Positions 1-9,406 are shown, counted from the stretch's first letter. The stretch is 64,000 bases of DNA from Actinokineospora globicatena (GCF_024171945.1 NZ_JAMTCR010000002.1:1054001-1118000); one strand, 5' to 3'. The notes: generated by a model from the letters alone, not told the origin. Numbers and translations are program-made.

Positions 1-219
1 AAGGCGATCACCGGCCGGATCGACCTGGTGCACCTCAACAGCTCCCGCGACGAGTTCGGCTCCGCGCGCGACCGGCACGACAACATCGCCACCGGCACCA
101 TCGACGCCGACCAGCTGGTCGCCGTGGTCGCCGCGGCGGGCGCGCCGGTCGTGGTCGAGACACCGGCGGACGGCCAAGCCGCGGATATCGCCTTCCTGCG
201 TGAGGCCCTCGGACGGTGA
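1..219 (+). CDS. nfo: Endonuclease IV (AP endonuclease), C-terminal part
   Basis: This is the last 72 codons of a gene that enters from the left edge. Endonuclease IV cleaves DNA 5' of abasic sites in base-excision repair using three metal ions. The visible part has the family C-terminal signature: [12 protein letters not shown], then DRH, an IATG turn and a VVETPADGQ strand-turn holding a metal-binding glutamate, followed by the closing helix. The stop overlaps the start of the next gene in a GTGA, so the two are probably translationally coupled. The first TIM-barrel strands lie outside the window. Identification rests on motif recognition. Confidence 0.85.
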   Translation, partial: KAITGRIDLVHLNSSRDEFGSARDRHDNIATGTIDADQLVAVVAAAGAPVVVETPADGQAADIAFLREALGR

Positions 220-1643
220 GCACGGTGCCCGCTGGCGTCACCGCTGCCGCTCCGGCAGGCGAGCCGGAGGGCACGCCGTCCCGACCGGGCGCCGGGCGGG
301 CGGCCCGGCTCGGCCGCGGCGCGCTGGCGGCGCTGGTGCTGCTGTGCGGGCTCACGCTGCTGCTCGGGTTCGCGAACAAGGACCGCTGCACCGGCCCGGA
401 GTTCGACACCTGGGGCCGCAGCCAGCCCGGCTTCGACGAGCGCAAGTACGCCGACGTCTGCTACTCCGACATCCAGTACCTGTGGATCGGCCGCGACGTC
501 GACCGGCACGTGTTCCCCTACGTGCACGGCAGGATCACCGCCGACGGCGCGCTCGAGGGCGGCACGGTCGAGTACCCGGTGCTCACGGGTCTGCTGATCT
601 GGGCGGGGGCGCTGTTCGCACACACCGACGCCGAGTTCCTGCTGGCCTCCGCGCTGATCATGGCGCCGTTCGGGCTGGCGACCGGGTGGCTGCTCGGCCG
701 GTTGTCGCGGTGGCGCGCGCTGATCTGGGTGCTGTCGCCACCGCTGGTCATGTACGCGTTCCACAACTGGGAGCTGCCGGTCGTGGCCTGCGCGGTCGCC
801 GCCGTCTACGTGGTGCACCGGGGATGGGGTTCGCGCGGCGTCGCCCGGCCGTTGGTGCAACGCGCGACAGTTAGCGCTGTCCTACTTGGACTCGGTTTCG
901 CCTTCAAGCTGTACCCGGCCATCTTCGTGCTACCGCTGATGCTCTACGTGCTCACCGGTGGTCGCGACGGTCGTGAACTGCCTGCGGGCAAGACGCGGGA
1001 CATCGCGGGCATGGTCCGGGTGGCGTTGGTCGCGATGGGCACGGCGATCGCGGTCAACCTGCCGTTCGCGCTGATCGGTCGGGAGGGCTGGCTCGCCTCG
1101 TTCGTGTTCCAGGGGCAGCGCAAGGCCGACATCACCGCGAACTCGATCTGGTTCTGGGCGCTGCGACCGGACTCCGACCCGCAGAACACCGCCGTGCACG
1201 AGTACATCGGCGTGGTCTCCCCGGTCCTGGTGTTCGCCTCGTTCGCGGTGGCCTGCGTCATCGGCTGGGTCCGGTTCCAGCGCGAGGGCAGCTACCCGTG
1301 GATCGCGGTGTCGGCGGCCATGCTGTGCGGGTTCCTGCTGCTGCACAAGGTCCACTCGCCGCAGTACACGCTGTGGCTGGTCCCGATGTTCGTCCTGCTC
1401 AACCTGCGCTGGGGCTGGATCGCCGCCTACTTCGTCGCCGACCTGGCCATGGGGATCGGCATCTTCCTGTGGTTCGCCCAGATCGCGGCCAAGCAGCCCT
1501 CGGGCATCTACGAGGGCTTCGAGGCGCAGGCGGTGATGATCGGGGTCTGGGGCCGGGCCGCGCTGCTGGTCGGCATGTTCGTCGCCTTCCTCGGCGCCAA
1601 GGACACCGTCGACCCGGAACCGGCGCTCGTCGCCCGCACGTGA
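216..1643 (+). CDS. GT87 (DUF2029) integral membrane mannosyltransferase-like protein
   Basis: The product is a 475-aa polytopic protein. One N-terminal membrane helix (about 30-50) precedes a soluble loop, and some nine further hydrophobic segments follow. The pattern CYSDIQYLW, then an EYPVLTG motif in the first loop, is typical of the GT-C type GT87/DUF2029 family, which uses polyprenyl-phospho-sugars (often mannose) outside the membrane. The same motifs recur in the protein at 14963-16678, so these are paralogues. The GTG start at 216 overlaps the nfo stop by 4 bp. The acceptor is unknown; a cell-envelope glycan or glycolipid is an inference. Confidence 0.75.
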   Translation: MSTVPAGVTAAAPAGEPEGTPSRPGAGRAARLGRGALAALVLLCGLTLLLGFANKDRCTGPEFDTWGRSQPGFDERKYADVCYSDIQYLWIGRDVDRHVFPYVHGRITADGALEGGTVEYPVLTGLLIWAGALFAHTDAEFLLASALIMAPFGLATGWLLGRLSRWRALIWVLSPPLVMYAFHNWELPVVACAVAAVYVVHRGWGSRGVARPLVQRATVSAVLLGLGFAFKLYPAIFVLPLMLYVLTGGRDGRELPAGKTRDIAGMVRVALVAMGTAIAVNLPFALIGREGWLASFVFQGQRKADITANSIWFWALRPDSDPQNTAVHEYIGVVSPVLVFASFAVACVIGWVRFQREGSYPWIAVSAAMLCGFLLLHKVHSPQYTLWLVPMFVLLNLRWGWIAAYFVADLAMGIGIFLWFAQIAAKQPSGIYEGFEAQAVMIGVWGRAALLVGMFVAFLGAKDTVDPEPALVART

Positions 1644-1677
1644 CCGCCGGGTACTCGGGCAAGCCGCTGGTCGACCG

Positions 1678-2586
1678 CTAGACCAGCTCGGGCTGCGGCT
1701 CGGCGACCTTGCGCGCGCCGAGGCGGCGGCGGGCGACCAGGGACTCGGTGGTGATGATGATCAGCGCCAGCCAGACCAGGGCGAAGCCGACCCAGCGGGC
1801 GGTGGTCATCTGCTCGTGGAAGATCAGCAGGCCGATGCCGAACTGGATGATCGGCACGAAGTACTGCAGCAGCCCGAGGGTGGTCATCGGGACCTTGGTG
1901 GCCGCCGCGCCGAACAGCAGCAGCGGGATGGCGGTGATCAGGCCGGTGCCCGCGAGCAGCACGGCGTTGAGCCAGCCCGCGTGACCGAACGTGCCGCCGC
2001 CGCTCGCGTGCGTGAACACCAGGTACCCGAAGGCGACCGGGGCGAGGATGGCCGTCTCCAGCGCCAGGCCCTCGGTGGAGCCGACGTCGGCCTTCTTCTT
2101 CATCAGGCCGTAGGTGCCGAAGGAGAACGCGAGGGTCAACGCGATCCACGGCAGGCGGCCGTAGTCGAAGGTCAGCTCGACGACCGCGCCGAACGCGACC
2201 ACCAGGCCGATCCACTGCGCGGGACGCAGCCGCTCCCCCATGAACAGGACGCCGAGGGCGATCGTCACCAGCGGGTTGATGAAGTACCCGAGCGCGGTCT
2301 CCACCACCTGGCCGCTGTTGACGCCGTAGATGTACATGCCCCAGTTGAGGCCGATGGTGACGGCGCCGACGGTGATGAACCCGAGCGTCTTGCCGTTGAT
2401 CGCGCGCAGGTGCTTCCAGCGCTTGCCGACCAGCACGATCGCCGCGACGACCACCAGCGACCAGCAGATCCGGTGCGCCAGGATCTCCACCGGTCCGGCG
2501 GGGGCGAGCAGCGGCCAGTAGAGCGGGAAGAAGCCCCAGGCGAGATACGCGAGGAACCCGAGCCAGAAACCCTGCCGACTCGCCAC
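1678..2586 (-). CDS. rarD: RarD/EamA-family transporter
   Basis: This protein of about 302 aa has ten predicted membrane helices arranged as two EamA repeats. It opens with GFWLGFLAYLAWGFFPLYW, and NWGMYIYGVNSG and GYFINPL follow, all classic for RarD. Related proteins are drug/metabolite superfamily permeases; the substrate of RarD itself is unsettled. I chose the GTG at 2586 because GGAGG lies just upstream. A GTG at 2616 would add ten residues but has no clear ribosome-binding site. The gene lies 3' of the AraC regulator on the same strand. Confidence 0.8.
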   Translation of the reverse strand: MASRQGFWLGFLAYLAWGFFPLYWPLLAPAGPVEILAHRICWSLVVVAAIVLVGKRWKHLRAINGKTLGFITVGAVTIGLNWGMYIYGVNSGQVVETALGYFINPLVTIALGVLFMGERLRPAQWIGLVVAFGAVVELTFDYGRLPWIALTLAFSFGTYGLMKKKADVGSTEGLALETAILAPVAFGYLVFTHASGGGTFGHAGWLNAVLLAGTGLITAIPLLLFGAAATKVPMTTLGLLQYFVPIIQFGIGLLIFHEQMTTARWVGFALVWLALIIITTESLVARRRLGARKVAEPQPELV

Positions 2587-2628
2587 AGTTCCTCCGATCA
2601 TCCCACCAATTAACACATGTCCACAGTG

Positions 2629-3549
2629 TTACATCCGGACAGCGTCCTCCGGCAAACGGGTATTCCGGTAGCGCCCGGGTGGCAACCCGGTGACCCGCCG
2701 GAACGCGGTGCTGAACGCGAACTCGCTGCCGTACCCGACCTGGGCCGCGACCTGCGCGACCGACCACTCAGGACGCTCCAGCAGCAGCGCCGCGGCCAGG
2801 TCCATCCGCCACCGGGTCAGGTGCGCGCCGGGGCCCTCGCCGACCAGTTCGCGGAACCGCGGCGCGAACGCGGCCCGGCTCATCCCGGCGACCTTGGCCA
2901 GCCCGGCCACCGTCCACGACCGCGCAGGCTCGGCGTACACCGCCGCCAGCGCCCGGCCGATCCGCTCGTCGACCAGCGCCGCCCGCCACGAACCCGACTC
3001 CGCCGGTTTGGCCAGCTCGGCCCGGATGACCTGCAGCAGCACCAGCTCGACCAGCCGGGCCGCGACCACCTCCGTCGCCGGTCGCCGCTCCCGGATCTCG
3101 TCGCGCAGCGCGTCGAGCAGCGCCGCGAAGTGCGGCAGCCGCGACGGCAGGTGGACCATCGGCGGCAACGCCCGCAGCAGCAGGGACCTGGCCGCGCCGG
3201 TGACGGTCAGCTCCGCGCAGAGCAGGACGGTCAGGTCCGGGCCGGAGCCGTGGCGGCGGTACACGGTCAGGTCGTCGCCACCCGGCCACGCCGGTTCGTC
3301 GACGAGGTCCGCGTCCGGGTGGTTGCGCAGCGTGTGCCCGGCGCCGTGCAGGGCGACCAGGTCACCGACGCCGATCGGCACGTCATCCACCCACAGTTCA
3401 CCGTCGAGCACCAGGTGCAGGCCGACGGTGTCGCGCCCGGCCAGCCGCACCCCCCACGGCGCCCCGAGCTCCACCCGCCCGAACCGGGCCACGCCGATGC
3501 GCACCTGGCGCAGCAGCGCGGCCAGCACGTCCCCTGGACCGTCTCGCAT
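2629..3549 (-). CDS. AraC-family transcriptional regulator with N-terminal cupin
   Basis: The protein has 306 aa from the ATG at 3549. The N-terminal half is a cupin-type ligand domain (LHLVLDGELWVDD, later GDLVALHGAGH). The C-terminal 100 residues form a double helix-turn-helix AraC domain: AGLAKVAGMSRAAFAPRF for the first HTH, then VAAQVGYGSEFAFSTAFRR and a GLPPGRYR tail. It is divergent from the SDR gene starting at 3627, with 77 bp between starts, the usual arrangement of an AraC regulator and its target. The inducer is unknown. An upstream in-frame start at 3585 is possible but would reach into the shared promoter. Confidence 0.85.
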   Translation of the reverse strand: MRDGPGDVLAALLRQVRIGVARFGRVELGAPWGVRLAGRDTVGLHLVLDGELWVDDVPIGVGDLVALHGAGHTLRNHPDADLVDEPAWPGGDDLTVYRRHGSGPDLTVLLCAELTVTGAARSLLLRALPPMVHLPSRLPHFAALLDALRDEIRERRPATEVVAARLVELVLLQVIRAELAKPAESGSWRAALVDERIGRALAAVYAEPARSWTVAGLAKVAGMSRAAFAPRFRELVGEGPGAHLTRWRMDLAAALLLERPEWSVAQVAAQVGYGSEFAFSTAFRRVTGLPPGRYRNTRLPEDAVRM

Positions 3550-3626
3550 GAACCCTGGACCCCCACGCATTCCCACCACCGGCACCGGATTCCTACCGTT
3601 GGTCTACACCAGAACGGGAGACCACA

Positions 3627-4472
3627 GTGGACATCTTCGTCACCGGGGCGAGCGGGTACATCGGTTCCGCGCTCACCAGGACCCTCATCGCCAGGGGCCA
3701 CCGCGTCCGCGGCCTGGCCCGCAGCGCCGCGGCCGAGGCGGTGGTCCGCGGGCACGGCGCCGAGCCGGTCCGGGCCGCGCTGACCGACACCGACGTGCTC
3801 GCCCGCGCGGCCGCCGAGGGCGACGCGGTGGTGCACACGGCCGCGACCGAGACCGCCGACCGCGCGGACGTCGACCGGGCAGCGGTCACCGCGATGCTCG
3901 ACGCCGGGGTCGGCGCGTTCATCACGACCACCGGCGCGCCGCGGGCCCGGTCGTCGCGGACCCCGGTGACCGAGGACGACACCGCGCCCATCGACGGCCC
4001 GCTCGCTTGGCTGGCCGAGGCCGAGGCGCGGGTGCTCGACTCCGGTTCGCTCGGGGCCGTCGTCCGCCCGCCGATGGTCTACGGCGACGGCGGCGGACCG
4101 GTGTCGCGCCTGGTGGCCCAAGCCGCCGCCGACGGGGTCGCGCGCTACATCGACGATGGCCAGAACCGCTGGTCCACTGTGCACGTCCGGGACCTCGCGC
4201 TCGCCTACGCGCTGTTGCTCGAGTCCGAGGCCACCGGCGTCTTCCACGTCTCGGACGGGCACGAGTCCATGGTGGAGCTGATGACCGCAGTCGCCGCGAA
4301 GGCCGGTGTGCCGGTGGCCGGGTGGACGCTGGAGGAGGCGCTCGCCGCGCACGGGTGGGGCGCGGGGTTCCTGGCCGCCGACGCGGTGCTCGACGCGTCC
4401 CGGATCAGCGCGCTCGGCTGGGCACCCGCGATCGGCCTCGGCATCCCGCGCGACCTGCTGTCCACGGTCTGA
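3627..4472 (+). CDS. NAD(P)-dependent atypical SDR / epimerase-like oxidoreductase
   Basis: The protein has 281 aa. It starts with a Rossmann fold glycine motif TGASGYIGSAL at residues 6-16. It then follows the atypical/extended SDR plan used by NAD-dependent epimerases and dehydratases, with HTAATE after strand 4 and RPPMVYGDGGG in the substrate lobe. The usual YxxxK is not obvious, as in several atypical SDRs, so the reaction cannot be named. It is divergently transcribed from the AraC regulator, which probably controls it. Confidence 0.75.
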   Translation: MDIFVTGASGYIGSALTRTLIARGHRVRGLARSAAAEAVVRGHGAEPVRAALTDTDVLARAAAEGDAVVHTAATETADRADVDRAAVTAMLDAGVGAFITTTGAPRARSSRTPVTEDDTAPIDGPLAWLAEAEARVLDSGSLGAVVRPPMVYGDGGGPVSRLVAQAAADGVARYIDDGQNRWSTVHVRDLALAYALLLESEATGVFHVSDGHESMVELMTAVAAKAGVPVAGWTLEEALAAHGWGAGFLAADAVLDASRISALGWAPAIGLGIPRDLLSTV

Positions 4473-4503
4473 GCGATTCGGGGCGGGGTGGCAGGATCCA
4501 CGC

Positions 4504-5802
4504 ATGCGCCTGCACGCCCCCGTGATCCTGCTGTGCGACCCCGAGTGCACCGTCCTGCGCGACGCCGTGCTCGACATCGGCGACGACGGCCGGATCACCC
4601 ACGTCGGCCCGGCCGACCACGCGCCCGCGCACGACGGGCCCAGCCGGTCGGTCACCGGGATCCTGATGCCCGGCCTGGTCAACGCGCACGCGCACAGCCC
4701 GATGACGCTGCTGCGCGGCCTCGGCGGCGACCTGCCGCTGATGCGCTGGCTGACCGAGGTCATCTGGCCGACCGAGGCGAAGCTGACGCCGGACGACGTC
4801 TACGCGGGCATGGTGCTCGGCTCGCTGGAGATGCTCCGCGCGGGGGTCACCACCAGCGCCGAGATGTACTTCTACGGCGAGGAGGTCGTGCGCGCGGTCC
4901 TCGACACCGGCGCCCGGCTGGTGCTGGCCCCCGCGATCATCGACGCCCCCGGCTGGGACTGGGCGGCGCAACTAGCCGACACCAGCAGGTGGATCGACAA
5001 CGACGGCCTCCGCTTCGGCCCCGGCGACCGCATCGAGATCGGCTACGGCCCCCACTCGGCGTACACCCTCTCCCCCGAGGCCTTGGCCCAGGTGGGAGCG
5101 GCCGCTCGCGAACGCGGGGCACTGGTGCAGATCCACGTGGCGGAGTCACTGCCGGAGGACGTCGCGCAACGGGCGCAGCACGGGTCGGTGCCTGCGTTGC
5201 TCGACCAGGTCGGGCTCTTCGGTGGGCGGGTCTTGGCTGCTCATGCCGTGCACTTGTCCGACGGCGATATCGAGACTTTGAAGCGGCACGAAGTTGGGGT
5301 TGCGCATTGCCCTGGGTCGAATACCAAGCTCGCTTCCGGGATTGCGCGCCTTACTGATCTGCGCGCGGCCGGTGTCGCGGTGGGGATTGGGACTGATGGG
5401 CCCGCCAGCAATGACGACCTTGATTTGTGGGAGGACGTTAGGCTGGCTGGGCTGTTGGCGAGAGTGTCCACAATGGATTCAACTGCGGTGGGTGCGGCGG
5501 ATCTGCTGTTGATGGCCACCCGGGGCGGGGCGGCTGCGTTGTCGCGGACGGATATTGGGACGCTCGCGGTGGGGGCATGGGCGGACTTGGTCCATGTCGG
5601 GGTTGATGACCCTGCATTTGCTGGTGGGCTTGGTATTGCCGATGAGCACTTGCTGTCGAATCTGGTGTGGGCTGCTGGGTCTCGGACTGTGAAGGACGTC
5701 TGGGTGGCTGGGCGGCAGGTGGTCGCTGACACTGCGTCGACGACGGTGGATGCAGGGGATGCGTTGGCGAAGGCTCGGGCTGCTACTGGGCGGTTGATTT
5801 AG
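4504..5802 (+). CDS. Metal-dependent amidohydrolase (TrzA/AtzA/SAH-deaminase type)
   Basis: The protein has 432 aa from the ATG at 4504. It is a TIM-barrel amidohydrolase: GLVNAHAHSP carries the HxH metal pair, QIHVAES gives the third histidine, AAHAVHLS the fourth, and GIGTDGPASNDDLDLW the catalytic aspartate. This set is typical of adenosyl/5-methylthioadenosine and s-triazine deaminases or chlorohydrolases; the natural substrate is not identifiable. From about 5240 to the stop, codons switch from C/G-ending to G/T-ending and DNA composition changes, continuing into the repeat-rich gap downstream. The reading frame stays intact. Confidence 0.85.
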   Translation: MRLHAPVILLCDPECTVLRDAVLDIGDDGRITHVGPADHAPAHDGPSRSVTGILMPGLVNAHAHSPMTLLRGLGGDLPLMRWLTEVIWPTEAKLTPDDVYAGMVLGSLEMLRAGVTTSAEMYFYGEEVVRAVLDTGARLVLAPAIIDAPGWDWAAQLADTSRWIDNDGLRFGPGDRIEIGYGPHSAYTLSPEALAQVGAAARERGALVQIHVAESLPEDVAQRAQHGSVPALLDQVGLFGGRVLAAHAVHLSDGDIETLKRHEVGVAHCPGSNTKLASGIARLTDLRAAGVAVGIGTDGPASNDDLDLWEDVRLAGLLARVSTMDSTAVGAADLLLMATRGGAAALSRTDIGTLAVGAWADLVHVGVDDPAFAGGLGIADEHLLSNLVWAAGSRTVKDVWVAGRQVVADTASTTVDAGDALAKARAATGRLI

Positions 5803-5814
5803 GCGCGCTTTGGG

Positions 5815-5842
5815 TTGTCCACATGGGGCCTGGTTGTCCACA
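5815..5842 (+). promoter_or_regulatory. Pair of DnaA-box-like nonamers
   Basis: TTGTCCACA occurs at 5815-5823 and again at 5834-5842, in the same orientation and 19 nt apart start to start. This nonamer is the preferred high-GC actinobacterial DnaA box. The same two-box arrangement occurs at 25599-25626 and 43997-44024. DnaA binding is an inference. Confidence 0.5.
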
Positions 5843-6035
5843 GGCTTGAGTTTCAGCCTGGCTGGCTTTGTGCGGTCCTCGGTAGGCTGTATATAGGGGG
5901 TGCTTGGGGCGATTTGATCTTGTTGGCCGTGGGCGGCAAGGCGTTGAGCTGGGGGAAGTCTGCTCTCGGGCCTCCGCTGCGCTGCGGTGGACGGCTCGCC
6001 TTCGGCATTGCACGCAGGCGCGAGTTTCCAGCTTT

Positions 6036-6180
6036 GCTCGATGGGGCGAACTTGTTTTGCGCGGGGCCCCTACGACACCCGGGGAAGGGCTAAAAGCAGG
6101 GGGCCACAGAGCGGCCCTCCCCTGCCCCTGACGACGCTACGGGTGCCGTCCCCACACAAAACAAGTCCGCCCCATCGAGC
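6036..6180. repeat. Foldback element with 31-bp inverted arms
   Basis: The left arm (6036-6066, beginning GCTCGATGGGGCG) and right arm (6150-6180) are inverted copies with 3 mismatches in 31. Between them lie about 83 bp that can form further short GC-rich hairpins. Right-arm-like sequence recurs inverted at about 47341-47399. It could be a MITE-like element or a structured intergenic transcript or bidirectional terminator; nothing encodes a transposase. Confidence 0.6.
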
Positions 6181-6345
6181 ACTTGGCACCAGCGCCTTCG
6201 TGGAGCGGTGGGTGGCTAACGTCGTCGGCGGGCGTTGTTGGGCCAACGTTGTCGGCGGGGGCCTTGGGGCAATGCGGTCGGGGTCTTGGCCAGTCGTGTG
6301 TAGGTGGCTGGGACTGGGCGTGGGGGCTTAGTGGAGCGGCGGTGG
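6176..6345 (+). repeat. Dispersed intergenic repeat, copy A
   Basis: The segment begins with CTTGGCACCAGCGCC and continues through GGGGCAATG and GTCTTGGCCAGTCGT to CTGGGACTGGGCGTGGG. It is clearly similar over about 170 bp to 44081-44250, with many substitutions. Its left part also matches 47289-47340 on the opposite strand. All copies lie 3' of genes. Confidence 0.6.
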
Positions 6346-6354
6346 TGGGGTGGG

Positions 6355-7029
6355 TCAGGTGGGGCGGATGACGATTTCGGGGTACTGGGCGTCGGGGGTG
6401 GAGAGGGCGGCGGTGCGGATGGCGGTGGCTACGGAGGTTGGGCGGAGGTAGCGGTCTGGTTGGTATTCGGCGTTTTCGTCGGTGCGGACGGTGCGTTGCA
6501 TGTCGGTGTCGGTGCGGCCGGGGAAGACCGAGGTGACGCGGATGCCGGAGGCTGCTTCCTCGGCGCGCAGGACGTTGGCGTAGGCGCGGAGGGCGTACTT
6601 GGTGGCGGCGTACGGGCCCCAGCCGGGGTGGGCGTCGAGGCCCGCGCCGGAGTTGATCAGGATCACGGTGCCCTTGGCGGTGCGGAGGGCGGGGAGCAGG
6701 AGGCGGGTCAGCTCGGCCACGGCGATGACGTTGACCTCGTACATCGTGCGCCAGCGGTCGGTGGTCGCCTCGGACAGCGGGCCGACTCGGGCGATGCCCG
6801 CGGAGTGGACCAGGAGGTCGAGTTCGGCGATGTCCGCGGTGGCGGCGGCGAGGGCCGTCGGGTCGGTCAGCTCCACCGGCCACGGGTGGGCGTCGGGGAG
6901 GTCGGCGGCGAGCGACTCCAGGGCGGCGGTGTCGCGGCCGCCGAGCAGGAGGGTGTGCGTGTCGGCGAGGGCGCGCGCGGTGGCGGCGCCGATGCCGCGG
7001 GACGCGCCGGTGATCAAGGCGAGTGGCAT
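6355..7029 (-). CDS. Short-chain dehydrogenase/reductase
   Basis: The classical SDR product has 224 aa. TGASRGIGAATA binds the nucleotide near the N-terminus, NSGAG carries the catalytic serine region, and YAATK supplies the Tyr-Lys pair. I use the ATG at 7029 because it places the first strand (PLALITGAS) at the N-terminus; an in-frame extension to 7071 would add 14 residues unlike the family. The 3' half lies in the G/T-rich plus-strand island. The substrate is not predictable. Confidence 0.85.
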   Translation of the reverse strand: MPLALITGASRGIGAATARALADTHTLLLGGRDTAALESLAADLPDAHPWPVELTDPTALAAATADIAELDLLVHSAGIARVGPLSEATTDRWRTMYEVNVIAVAELTRLLLPALRTAKGTVILINSGAGLDAHPGWGPYAATKYALRAYANVLRAEEAASGIRVTSVFPGRTDTDMQRTVRTDENAEYQPDRYLRPTSVATAIRTAALSTPDAQYPEIVIRPT

Positions 7030-7092
7030 GGGGCCAAACCTAAAGGGGTCCGTGCGCCGCGGAAAGCGCACGGACCCCAGGTCAGACCAACG

Positions 7093-9159
7093 TCACTCGC
7101 CGATGCGGCAGCCGGACTTCCAGATGGCGGCGACCGCGGGGCGCGGCTGGGCGGTGCCACCGTCGGGCCAGTGCGTCAGCGGGTTGTCGGCGCTGGCGCC
7201 GTCGAGCTCGCCCGGGTGCTGCACCGACACCAGGATGAAGTCGTCCTCGATGACCGGGCCGCAGGTCTCCGCGCCGAGGGGCACGGTGAGGAACTGCTTG
7301 AGGTAACCGCGGTAGCGGCCGGAGACCGGCACCACGAACAGGCCGTCGTTGGAGCCGAGCGCGTTGCCGTCGGTGGAGATCCACAGGTTGCCGTGGCGGT
7401 CGAAGGCGACGTTGTCCGGGCAGGAGATCGGGCTGACCTGCGTCTTGTCGTACCCGCCGAAGTAGGTGTCGGCGGTGGCCGGGTCACCGCAGACCAGCAG
7501 CAGCTTCCAGGAGAAGGTGAGCGCCGTGTGGTCGCCGCGGCTCTCCTCCCACTCCAGGACGTGGCCGTGCTTGTTGCCGTTGCGCGGGTTGATCTCGGTC
7601 GGGCCTTCCTTGCCCGGCTTGCCGCGGTCGGTGTTGTTGGTCAGCGCGGCGTAGACCCGGCCGTTGACCGGGTTGGGCTGCACGTCCTCGGGGCGGTCCA
7701 TCTTGGTGGCGCCGACCTTGTCCGCGGCGAGGCGGGTGAAGACGTACACCTCCTCGGCGGTGAAACCGTCCACGAAGGACTTGTTGCCCGACGCGAGCGC
7801 GATCCACTTGCCGGTGCCGTCGAACTCGCCGTCGGTGGGCAGCTTGCCGGTGCCGTCGAACTCGGTGGCCGGGCTGTCGCCGGTGAACTGCGCGACGTAG
7901 AGGGTGCCGTCGGAGAGCAGCTTCTTGTTGTGCGCGCGGGCCGACGGGCTGTCACCCGGGCGGTAGCGCTCCTTCGAGACGTACTTGTAGACGTAGTCGA
8001 AGCGCTCGTCGTCGCCGAGGTAGGCGACGACCTTGCCGTTGCGGGCGATCTGGATGGTCGCGCCCTCGTGCTTGAACCGGCCGAGCGCGGTGTGCTTCAC
8101 CGGCTTGGAGCCGGGCTCGAGCGGGTCGACCTCGACGATCCAGCCGAACCGGTTGACCTCGTTGGGCTCCTTGGCCACGTCGAAGCGCGGGTCGAAGTTC
8201 TCCCACTTGCGGGTGCTGGCGGCGCCGGCGAGGCCGTAGCGGGTGAGCCGGGTCTTGGCGACCGGGTCGGTCACCGAGCCCGCGTTGGCGAAGTACTGGT
8301 TGAAGTTCTCCTCGCCGGACAGGATCGTGCCCCACGGGGTGACGCCACCGGCGCAGTTGTTCAGCGTGCCGAACACCTTGCGGCCGGACGGGTCCGCGGT
8401 GGTGCGCAGGAACGCGCTGCCCGCGGCCGGGCCGTCGACCTCGAACTCGGAGGTGACGGTGATCCGGCGGTTGTAGCGGCGGTCGACCTTGGGCAGCAGC
8501 TTGCCGCTGCGGCGGTCGCGCTCCACGACGACGACCGACAGGCCGTGCGCGGCCCAGCCGATCTTGACCTGCTCCTCGGTCGGGTTCGCCTGGCTGAAGC
8601 CCTTGAACATGGCCGACTCGGTCGTGTACTCGTGGTTGCTCACCATGAGCCAGCGGTCGTGGCCGAAGGGCACCAGGCCGCAGAAGTCGTTGTTGAAGCC
8701 GAACTGCTTGGCCTGCGCCGCGGCGGTCTGGTTGTCGAAGTCGAACGCGGGCGCGCCGGGCAGCACCGGGTCGCCCCAGCGGATGACGACCGAGTTGTGG
8801 TAGCCCTCCGGGGTGACGATCCGGTCCTCGCGGTTGGGCGCCACGGCGGTGAAGTCCAGGCCCTTGGGGCCGCGCGGCGGGCGGCCGCCGTGCCCACCGT
8901 GGTCGGGGTGCGCGGCGGCGGAGCCCGCCAGGCCAGCGACACCAGCACCGGCGACGGCGAGCACCGCGCCCGCCTTCAACATGCCGCGGCGGCTGACGAT
9001 CGAGCGGACGACGTCGCCGAAGTAGGCGTTGTCCGAGGTGTTGGGCGCCTCGTGCGAGCAGGCGTTGCCACACCGGTACTCACAGGTGATCGAAGAGCGG
9101 CCGAGCGGGTGGTCGGGCGGGAGCAGCGGCAGCGAGATGCGGCCGTCGGTGGTGGTCAC
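7093..9159 (-). CDS. phoX: PhoX-family (DUF839) secreted alkaline phosphatase
   Basis: The protein has about 688 aa. It has the long N-terminal region typical of PhoX, with the conserved ITCEYRCGNAC cluster near residues 23-33. A twin-arginine signal follows (SRRGMLKAG, then an alanine/valine-rich core ending at SAAA near 83), so export by Tat is predicted. Downstream sections NDFCGLVPF, NNCAGGVTPWGT and SGEENFNQYF match the iron/calcium-dependent phosphatase core, and LWISTDGNALG lies in the C-terminal propeller. PhoX enzymes release phosphate from organic esters. I prefer the GTG at 9159, preceded by GGAGG, over a start at 9240. Confidence 0.85.
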   Translation of the reverse strand: MTTTDGRISLPLLPPDHPLGRSSITCEYRCGNACSHEAPNTSDNAYFGDVVRSIVSRRGMLKAGAVLAVAGAGVAGLAGSAAAHPDHGGHGGRPPRGPKGLDFTAVAPNREDRIVTPEGYHNSVVIRWGDPVLPGAPAFDFDNQTAAAQAKQFGFNNDFCGLVPFGHDRWLMVSNHEYTTESAMFKGFSQANPTEEQVKIGWAAHGLSVVVVERDRRSGKLLPKVDRRYNRRITVTSEFEVDGPAAGSAFLRTTADPSGRKVFGTLNNCAGGVTPWGTILSGEENFNQYFANAGSVTDPVAKTRLTRYGLAGAASTRKWENFDPRFDVAKEPNEVNRFGWIVEVDPLEPGSKPVKHTALGRFKHEGATIQIARNGKVVAYLGDDERFDYVYKYVSKERYRPGDSPSARAHNKKLLSDGTLYVAQFTGDSPATEFDGTGKLPTDGEFDGTGKWIALASGNKSFVDGFTAEEVYVFTRLAADKVGATKMDRPEDVQPNPVNGRVYAALTNNTDRGKPGKEGPTEINPRNGNKHGHVLEWEESRGDHTALTFSWKLLLVCGDPATADTYFGGYDKTQVSPISCPDNVAFDRHGNLWISTDGNALGSNDGLFVVPVSGRYRGYLKQFLTVPLGAETCGPVIEDDFILVSVQHPGELDGASADNPLTHWPDGGTAQPRPAVAAIWKSGCRIGE

Positions 9160-9355
9160 GGAGCCTCCGTGGGTGGTGCGGACAGTCAGTGGGAACGGCG
9201 TGACCGTAGGAGTCCGAAACCAGTTGAAGCGGTCATCCACATGAACGCCGAGCGAACTCCTCCAGGTCCGCCTGTATCACTCTCTCCCGCCCCCCACCCC
9301 CACGTCCCCACCCGGCATCGTTCCCGGCTTGGGCGGTCGGCCGCGACGGCCAATC

Positions 9356-9397
9356 GCGAACAGGCCGCCACCCCGGCGTGGGTGACGGCCTGTTCGC
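9356..9397 (-). terminator. Hairpin terminator after ino1
   Basis: GCGAACAGGCCG and its complement form a stem of about 16 bp with one mismatch around a short GC-rich loop. It lies immediately 3' of ino1 on the minus strand. No long U-tract is present, as is common in actinomycetes. Confidence 0.6.
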
Positions 9398-9406
9398 TGG
9401 TCGTGT

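Larger units (their letters stand above)
5803..6354. other. Gene-free gap with DnaA-box pair and foldback repeat
   Basis: This 552-bp interval lies between the convergent amidohydrolase and SDR genes. I see no credible gene. It holds two DnaA-box-like nonamers near its left end, a foldback element with 31-bp arms at 6036-6180, and a downstream segment at 6176-6345. That segment recurs at about 44081-44250 in the same orientation and partly, inverted, at 47289-47399. The plus strand is G/T-rich throughout. Confidence 0.8.
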
